A program made the position numbers and the translations under genes. A stretch of 64,000 nt of DNA, taken from Lachnospiraceae bacterium C1.1 (GTDB taxonomy: Bacteria > Bacillota > Clostridia > Lachnospirales > Lachnospiraceae). Shown here piece by piece: positions 58,741 through 64,000 of this stretch. Numbering within the stretch: position 1 is the first letter of the stretch; each line of letters starts with the position of its first letter. The notes under the pieces are model-generated. The model saw nothing but the letters and a program-made list of their open reading frames with translations, was not told the DNA's origin and searched no databases. The DNA is taken from assembly GCA_030434875.1 (NCBI GenBank), contig JAUISW010000001.1, forward strand, positions 3,049,501-3,113,500, in the 5' to 3' direction.

Positions 58741-60184
58741 ATACCCTTCCTCCTATAAGAAAAATTTTTTAACTGCCTTAATTAAAGGCAGGCATTCACA
58801 TCCACCCTGTCTGTCATGACATTAAGGATTTCTTTATCTGTCGGCTTCATCCCCACTTTGCCGATATATCCCATGTTTTTAATGGTCTCTTCAACATCCG
58901 TTTCTACTATGCCCTCACCAGGCTGGAAGGATTTATCCTTCATACTCATATAATGTGCTAGCATTGCTGCATTCACAGAGGCTGCGATCTTTGCCGCACA
59001 ACTGGATTTTGCCCCATCGCAGACTATTCCGCCTACATTTGCGAGCGTATTTGTAACGGTTTTTGCAACATGAGCATAATCTCCGCCGCTCATGAAAGTG
59101 ATCGCCGCGCCGGCTCCGCAGGCAGCACTTACAGCTCCGCAGAAAGCCGATAAAGCACCTATATAATGCTTGATATAGATCGATACCAGATTAGCGACGA
59201 TAAGAGCCCTCATGCGCTTTTCATCCGAGACACAAAGCTCTTTTGCATATATGATCACCGGCATTGTGACCGTTATTCCCTGGTTGCCGGAACCAGAGTT
59301 AATAACCACCGGCATCGGGCAGCCAGACATCCTCGCATCTGATCCTGCAGCCGCTGCCGCACAGGCACGAGTCTTCACGTTATTTCCGAAATTCTCAAGT
59401 ATCGTTTTTCCGACGCTCGCACCCCAGGCATTATCAAGTCCCTCCTGCGATATCGCAGAATTCATCTCTATCTGTCGGTCTAAAATATCCCTGACCTCAG
59501 CCAGATCTACCTGATTTGCATAATCTAAAAGACTATCGAGTTTCATGAGACTTCTGTCACCTAAATTGATAGTCTCGGAATCATCTGTCTTATTGCCGTT
59601 TTCCATAAGCACCTTTCCATCTCTCTTTATAAGAGAAATGTTTGTATGATGCTCTGAAATAACAACCTCCGCCTCGTGATCTTTACCCTTTACGATCGCC
59701 TGTATATAAAGATTCGGAACATTTTCAACGTAGTTGCAGTCACAGAAATCTTTACCTACGAGCTCTCTTGTTTTTTCCCGGTCATCATCGGTAACTCCCG
59801 CTATTACCTCAAGTACCTTATCCGGATCACCGCCGACTACTCCCAGTGCCGCTGCAACTTCTATTCCGCGCTGACCGCCTGAATTCGGAACCTTCACTCC
59901 CTTTACATTTTTTATCATATTTCCGGAGCAGTTTATTGTAATGTGAACCGGCTCCTCATTTAATACCTTTCGCGCCATCGATGATGCATATGCAATGGCG
60001 ATCGGTTCTGTACATCCCATCGCAGGGATCAGTTCATTCCTCAAAATTTTCGTATAATTATCCATTATTTTTTTGCTGAGCAAAGTATCCGACATATAAG
60101 TTCCTCCTGCTATAGGGCAATTTTACCATTTATAAATGCTCTTTTAAATAAACATCTTCCCTAAATCTTTCCACGTTTTATCAA
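58728..60184. repeat. Direct repeat containing cyuA, copy 2
   Basis: Nearly identical to 8646-10103 in the same orientation, with a few substitutions and small indels in the short region after the gene. Distance between equivalent bases is 50,081 bp. Confidence 0.9.
58782..60095 (-). CDS. cyuA: L-cysteine desulfidase, UPF0597/CyuA family (copy 2)
   Basis: 437 residues, identical to copy 1 except at five positions (residue 6 Leu for Phe, one Asp for Glu, one Ile for Val, two Val for Ile), all conservative. The conserved cysteines and the GCTEP, GSGNQG and CDGAKSSCAAK motifs are unchanged, so both copies should be active. Same ribosome site. It is followed by a deleted transporter gene and lies beside an intact LysR gene, so this may be the original locus and copy 1 the duplicate, but the reverse cannot be excluded. 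Confidence 0.9.
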   Translation of the reverse strand: MSDTLLSKKIMDNYTKILRNELIPAMGCTEPIAIAYASSMARKVLNEEPVHITINCSGNMIKNVKGVKVPNSGGQRGIEVAAALGVVGGDPDKVLEVIAGVTDDDREKTRELVGKDFCDCNYVENVPNLYIQAIVKGKDHEAEVVISEHHTNISLIKRDGKVLMENGNKTDDSETINLGDRSLMKLDSLLDYANQVDLAEVRDILDRQIEMNSAISQEGLDNAWGASVGKTILENFGNNVKTRACAAAAAGSDARMSGCPMPVVINSGSGNQGITVTMPVIIYAKELCVSDEKRMRALIVANLVSIYIKHYIGALSAFCGAVSAACGAGAAITFMSGGDYAHVAKTVTNTLANVGGIVCDGAKSSCAAKIAASVNAAMLAHYMSMKDKSFQPGEGIVETDVEETIKNMGYIGKVGMKPTDKEILNVMTDRVDVNACL

Positions 60185-60202
60185 ATTCAAACCGGAATGA
60201 TA

Positions 60203-61999
60203 TCAGCTGCACTTCCATCCAATATTTTGAATTTTGCCGCGGCCTTCTTTCATCGCCTTCTTGCAGGCATACATTTCAAGATCAGATTCCTTTTCTGCAT
60301 CATAGATACTACAGAAGCCATCTGATTCACATATTGAATGTCCATAGGCAACACTTAAGGCGATCTCGCTCTGGTTATAGCAGTTATAGGTTTCTACAGA
60401 TTTTTTAAGTCTTTCAACTGTGTTCTGATATAACTTTTCGGGGTTTTCTCCGAAAATAAGTACCATGAATTCATCGCCGCCCACACGATATATTTCTCCT
60501 GCATCACCAACAGCTGCACTGATTATCCGGGCTCCGTTCCTTATATATTTATCGCCCATGGCATGACCAATACTGTCATTAACTTTCTTTAAATTGTTAA
60601 GATCCAGCGACATGACAACAAATCTGAAATTGCAGTTTCCACTGCGGCACTCAGATAAAAGTTTACCGGTGAGCTCTATTTCCCGCTCCATAAAGGCGCC
60701 TCGGTTATAGAGCCCGGTCATGGCATCCGTTCTGGCCTGTTTGCGATAAACCTCTGCCATCATTGCCTTTTTATCCCTTCGTACAGCTGTCTGCATAGCT
60801 CTAACTATAAGTATGACTATCATGAAAAGATAGCAGCCACGGGATATTGCTCCCCGGTCAACAACACGACCATTCTTAATAATATAAATGATCACATCTG
60901 CGGCCAGGCATAGAATTGTTACGATAATTCCTGCGTAAACCGGATATTCCGCTTGTATGCACGAATTATTTTTGGCATAGTTTATATCCTTGAACATAAT
61001 ATACACTGCCATCAGCAGATCAAAAGTTATAATGCCAAAAGATATTGGCAGCATATCATGATAATACATATAACCGCTGCGATTGATAATAAATTCAGCT
61101 GCGATCAAAACAACCGTCAATATCCCTATCAGATTCGAAAAATGTCTGTGCGGAGCCTGACTTACCGAGTCTACAAAAATAGCCAACTCAAAGCCTATAA
61201 CAATTATAAGCAGATAAGATAATGCCGTATAAAACTCCGGCTGTCCTGTAAGTATCTGAATGACTCTGGTCTCAAGTACAAACAGAAACCCGGCCGCTAT
61301 CGAAATAGCTCCCAATGCATAATGCCCAGTCTTTTGATACTTTTCTATCCCCGGAGTCAAAAGCGTATATATAAATGTCGCTATGCCAAAAAATATAATT
61401 ATCAGACTCTCAAGAACTTCGATCAGATTTGACCTAAAAACCGAAAAAACATAACTCGAACTTTCCTCTATACTTACATCCATAAAAGATGCCGTTACAT
61501 CCATCGGAATAATTTCAAATGAAACTTCATTTCCAATATCTGTCCAGTATATAGGGATTATCTGCATTCTTAAGCCTATATCCGGCCCCGCCATTCCAGC
61601 CGAATTCTGTGTATATTCATAAAAATACTGCTTTCCGTATTCTTCCGGATCATCATAAACGCTGTTTTCCGTTGCCTTCATGTAAAGCTTAAAATCCATA
61701 CCCCTTGAAAAAAAACAAATGGCATAATTATCAGTCAGTTCTATATCAGACGGAATCTGAAAATGTACCGTATGTTTTTTCCCCAGGTCTTCCTTTGAAA
61801 AACTGAGGTCTTTAATATTAAATTTGTTTCCATCGTCATCATACCAGTTTTCCGAACACTCAAATTTATTCCCCTCTGAAAAAAATATCTGATTCTTCTC
61901 CGTAAGATGGGCTATGATGCCATTTAATATGAACCATAAGAAAATAATAGTGTAGAATATACTGAAAAAAATGCGATGTTTAAGCTTATCTCGCTCCAT
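60203..61999 (-). CDS. Membrane-bound diguanylate cyclase (GGDEF)
   Basis: 598 residues from ATG 61999, chosen for its GGAAGG site (open frame to 62068). One N-terminal helix, an extracellular beta-rich domain of about 170 residues, seven or eight membrane helices (about 195-400) in the 7TM-DISM style, a short coil, and a GGDEF domain (about 425-590) with RTDAMTGLYNRGAF and the intact active-site RVGGDEFMV. It should make cyclic di-GMP in response to an outside or membrane signal. No EAL domain. It converges on nothing in the cyuA repeat, ending about 20 bp from its edge. Confidence 0.85.
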   Translation of the reverse strand: MERDKLKHRIFFSIFYTIIFLWFILNGIIAHLTEKNQIFFSEGNKFECSENWYDDDGNKFNIKDLSFSKEDLGKKHTVHFQIPSDIELTDNYAICFFSRGMDFKLYMKATENSVYDDPEEYGKQYFYEYTQNSAGMAGPDIGLRMQIIPIYWTDIGNEVSFEIIPMDVTASFMDVSIEESSSYVFSVFRSNLIEVLESLIIIFFGIATFIYTLLTPGIEKYQKTGHYALGAISIAAGFLFVLETRVIQILTGQPEFYTALSYLLIIVIGFELAIFVDSVSQAPHRHFSNLIGILTVVLIAAEFIINRSGYMYYHDMLPISFGIITFDLLMAVYIMFKDINYAKNNSCIQAEYPVYAGIIVTILCLAADVIIYIIKNGRVVDRGAISRGCYLFMIVILIVRAMQTAVRRDKKAMMAEVYRKQARTDAMTGLYNRGAFMEREIELTGKLLSECRSGNCNFRFVVMSLDLNNLKKVNDSIGHAMGDKYIRNGARIISAAVGDAGEIYRVGGDEFMVLIFGENPEKLYQNTVERLKKSVETYNCYNQSEIALSVAYGHSICESDGFCSIYDAEKESDLEMYACKKAMKEGRGKIQNIGWKCS

Positions 62000-62196
62000 T
62001 TCAGTTACCTTCCATAAATATAAATCGTGTATACAAAGTGCAATCGAAATTATAATACGGATTGCCATAAATGTAAATGTCGATAACTATTAAAATCCTA
62101 TAAAATTTATTAGCAAATATCTTATAAAATATGTTAGACTAATTTTGGTTTGTGTAAATTTAGATAAGTTCATTTTTATTAAAAGGAGACCCTACT

Positions 62197-62808
62197 ATGT
62201 ATATCACTTGTTTGGATTTGGAAGGTGTACTTGTTCCCGAGATCTGGATCGCTTTCTCAGAAGCAACAGGAATTCCCGAGTTAAAAATAACCACCAGAGA
62301 TGAACCCGATTATGATAAACTGATGAAATACCGTATAGGTATATTAAAGGAACACGGACTCGGGCTTAAAGAGATACAGGATACCATTGCAACCATCGAT
62401 CCGCTCCCGGGTGCAAAAGAGTTCTTAGACGAGCTCCGTTCCATAAGCCAGGTCATTATTCTGAGTGATACTTTTACACAGTTTGCATCACCTCTGATGA
62501 AAAAGCTCGGCTGGCCAACTATTTTCTGTAATAGTCTCGAAGTTGCTGATAATGGCGAGATCACCGGCTATAAAATGAGAGTTGAAAACGGCAAATATAC
62601 AACAGTTAAAGCACTTCAGAGCATTGGTTTTGATACGATAGCAAGTGGTGACAGCTTCAACGATCTCGGTATGATCGGTGCAAGCAAGGCTGGTTTCTTA
62701 TTCAGGACCACTGAACAGATAAAGAAGGATTATCCTCAATATCCTGCTTTTGAAAGCTACAGCGAGCTTCTGAATGCCATAAAAGAACAGATCCTTAAAA
62801 AACAATAA
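62197..62808 (+). CDS. thrH: Phosphoserine phosphatase / homoserine phosphotransferase ThrH
   Basis: 203 residues of the HAD family. Motif I is LDLEGVLVPEIW (DxEGVLVPE, specific to ThrH), followed by TTRDEPDYDKLMKYRI, motif II ILSDTFTQF, and motif IV GDSFNDLGMI. It matches Pseudomonas ThrH along its length. The protein dephosphorylates phosphoserine and can move the phosphate to homoserine, linking serine and threonine synthesis. AAAGGAG site before ATG 62197. Monocistronic, with hairpins downstream. Confidence 0.9.
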   Translation: MYITCLDLEGVLVPEIWIAFSEATGIPELKITTRDEPDYDKLMKYRIGILKEHGLGLKEIQDTIATIDPLPGAKEFLDELRSISQVIILSDTFTQFASPLMKKLGWPTIFCNSLEVADNGEITGYKMRVENGKYTTVKALQSIGFDTIASGDSFNDLGMIGASKAGFLFRTTEQIKKDYPQYPAFESYSELLNAIKEQILKKQ

Positions 62809-62809
62809 A

Positions 62810-62985
62810 GAATCCTGCTCCGCAGGATTCTCCGCGCAAGCGCGGGAGCCGCAGGTTCTTCCTATCCGCGCTTGACGCATCATACGCACGCAGTGCGTTT
62901 TTTGCATTATGGGGAATTCCATCGGAATTTCCTATAATGTAAAAAAGAGCCTGCGATTGATCTGATATCATCGCAGGTTCTTTTC
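62810..62985. terminator. Cluster of hairpins and terminators between thrH and the hybrid kinase gene
   Basis: Four structures in a row: GAATCCTGC/GCAGGATTC (62810-62830); CCGCGC/GCGCGG (62832-62845); ACGCAC/GTGCGT followed by TTTTTT (62884-62903), a textbook terminator for thrH; and GAGCCTGCGAT/ATCGCAGGTTC (62947-62980) with A-rich and T-rich flanks, a two-way terminator. A further imperfect stem lies at 62906-62938. Confidence 0.8.
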
Positions 62986-63013
62986 CGTTTGATTTATTGC
63001 ACTTTGATCATTT

Positions 63014-63042
63014 GTAACTGTTCAGATACCCTGAACAGTTAC
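63014..63042. terminator. Palindrome at the 3' end of the hybrid kinase gene
   Basis: GTAACTGTTCAG (63014-63025) pairs perfectly with 63031-63042. It abuts the stop codon of the kinase gene. The arm resembles the outer arm of the element at 1108-1362. Confidence 0.6.
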
Positions 63043-63044
63043 AA

Positions 63045-64000
63045 TCATTTATTCTTTTTTTCGTTCCTGAACTTGTTTAATGTCTTTTTCAACTGATCTA
63101 TATCTATAGGCTTGGCAAGGTGTGCGTTCATTCCGGCATCCAGGCAGTTACGGATGTCCTCAGTAAAAGCATCTGCTGTCATCGCAATTATAACGACACT
63201 TTCAGCATCAGCCCTTTTCATTGCCCTTATCTTCTCCGTTGCCTCGATTCCATTCATATTCGGCATTCTCAGATCCATCAGTATGACATCATATTCTCCA
63301 TTTGCAGATTTCCCAAACATTTCACATGCTATCATTCCATCTGATGCCCTGCTTATCGTGCAGCCGGACTCTTCAAGTATCATTTCCGCTATTTCAGCAT
63401 TCAGGTCATTGTCTTCCGCCAGCAGAATATTCATTCCGCTTATGTCAGTCTCTTTTTCCTCATTGTCTGTCTCCGCCGAAATATTGCCATAATTCATGTG
63501 TTTTTTCAGCTCATAATAAAGCGTTGACTTAAAGAGGGGCTTGGAAACGAACCCGTTGATATATGCTCCCTTGGCCTCTTCCTCTATGTCAGACCAGTCA
63601 TAGGCTGATATAATGCTGATCGGGAGCTTGTTTCCAACTATTTCCCTTATCTTTTTTGCCGTTTCAACGCCATTCATTTCGTCCATTTTATAATCGATCA
63701 GAACGGCAAAATACCCGTCTTTACCGTTTTTTTCAGAGTCTGTGACTTTCCGGATGGCATCCCTGCCATTCATGCATATATCCGGCCTGCACCCGAGTTC
63801 TCTGAGCGATTCCGCTGCCGTCCTGCAAAGTTCCTCATTGTCATCAGCTACAAGTATCCGCCAATCCGGCAGCTTCATATCCTCGCCTGCAGATTCAGCC
63901 TTTTCAAAATCTATCACGACATTAAATGTAGAACCCAGTCCCACTTCGGACTCCACGCTTATAGTTCCACCCATCGCATCAATGATATATTTGGTGATTG
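63045..64000 (-). CDS. Hybrid sensor histidine kinase, C-terminal part (cut by window edge)
   Basis: The frame runs off the window with no start. It opens with ITKYIIDAMGGTISVESEVG, the end of the HATPase domain after the G2 box, so an ATG at 63974 is internal. Two receiver domains follow: REC1 (ILVADDNEELC ... LIDYKMDEMNGVETAKKIR, with the accepting Asp) and REC2 (ILLAEDNDLNAEIAEMIL ... VILMDLRMPNMNGIEATEKIR ... HLAKPID). No output domain, so phosphate is probably passed on or the receivers regulate the kinase. Sensor part unknown because it lies outside. Confidence 0.88.
   Translation of the reverse strand, partial: ITKYIIDAMGGTISVESEVGLGSTFNVVIDFEKAESAGEDMKLPDWRILVADDNEELCRTAAESLRELGCRPDICMNGRDAIRKVTDSEKNGKDGYFAVLIDYKMDEMNGVETAKKIREIVGNKLPISIISAYDWSDIEEEAKGAYINGFVSKPLFKSTLYYELKKHMNYGNISAETDNEEKETDISGMNILLAEDNDLNAEIAEMILEESGCTISRASDGMIACEMFGKSANGEYDVILMDLRMPNMNGIEATEKIRAMKRADAESVVIIAMTADAFTEDIRNCLDAGMNAHLAKPIDIDQLKKTLNKFRNEKKNK

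Overview
The window looks like a chromosome segment of a low-GC, Gram-positive anaerobe of the Clostridia, most likely a Lachnospiraceae (Butyrivibrio-like) gut or rumen bacterium. I infer this from strong AGGAGG ribosome sites, the mix of gene families (UPF0597/CyuA cysteine desulfidase, ThrH, NHLM-type exporter, DUF3592 and CPBP membrane proteins, PrgI/VirB4-type secretion ATPase) and dense accessory DNA. No rRNA, tRNA or CRISPR array was seen.

Layout. (1) 1-8.4 kb: an L-ascorbate (ula) regulon: ulaF (cut by the window edge) and ulaE on the minus strand; ulaG, the PTS genes for EIIA, EIIC (ulaA) and EIIB, a DeoR regulator and a beta-propeller protein on the plus strand. Both ulaE and ulaA carry one in-frame TAG inside otherwise intact sequence. 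(2) 8.4-14.1 kb: a graveyard: an 84-nt palindrome, cyuA copy 1 with a decayed transporter behind it, scraps of a chemotaxis receptor and of HsdR, and an IS110-type element split by a complete IS4-family element (18-bp inverted ends, 10-bp target duplication). (3) 14.1-19.4 kb: a truncated KdpD-like kinase, a small membrane ORF, a TrkH/KtrB potassium transporter and a dicarboxylate-type symporter fused to a GHKL-like domain. (4) 19.4-53.1 kb: a type IV secretion-like island (below). (5) 53.2-60.1 kb: a 5'-truncated NHLM-like ABC exporter, a LysR gene broken by an IS3-family element, an intact LysR gene, and cyuA copy 2 with a different scrap of the same transporter. (6) 60.2-64 kb: a GGDEF protein, thrH, and the end of a hybrid histidine kinase.

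The island is the most interesting part. It encodes a VirB2-like pilin, a PrgI-VirB4 fusion ATPase, two VirB6-like channel proteins, a VirD4-like coupling ATPase, several surface-anchored proteins (one a 1563-residue lipoprotein), two solute-binding proteins without permeases, a CPBP-family protease, and the regulatory pair of a SpoIIE-type phosphatase and a SpoIIAA-like STAS protein. There is no relaxase, integrase, replication protein or recognisable cell-wall hydrolase, so it does not look like a conjugative element. Three large soluble proteins (482, 533 and 1541 aa) appear to share a C-terminal region and end in basic tails, and are candidate substrates.

Six intergenic sites in and next to this island carry the same 28-nt motif, GGCTNA(T-rich 5 nt)-N10-(T/A)GTATAT, with identical spacing. 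They sit upstream of six transcription units on both strands, which defines a candidate regulon that includes the structural genes, the phosphatase and the putative substrates. A sigma-70-family (ECF-like) gene lies at the island edge and is the obvious candidate reader. The two cyuA copies form about 1.46-kb direct repeats 50,081 bp apart that bracket the island together with several IS elements, so the whole segment could be lost or amplified by recombination.
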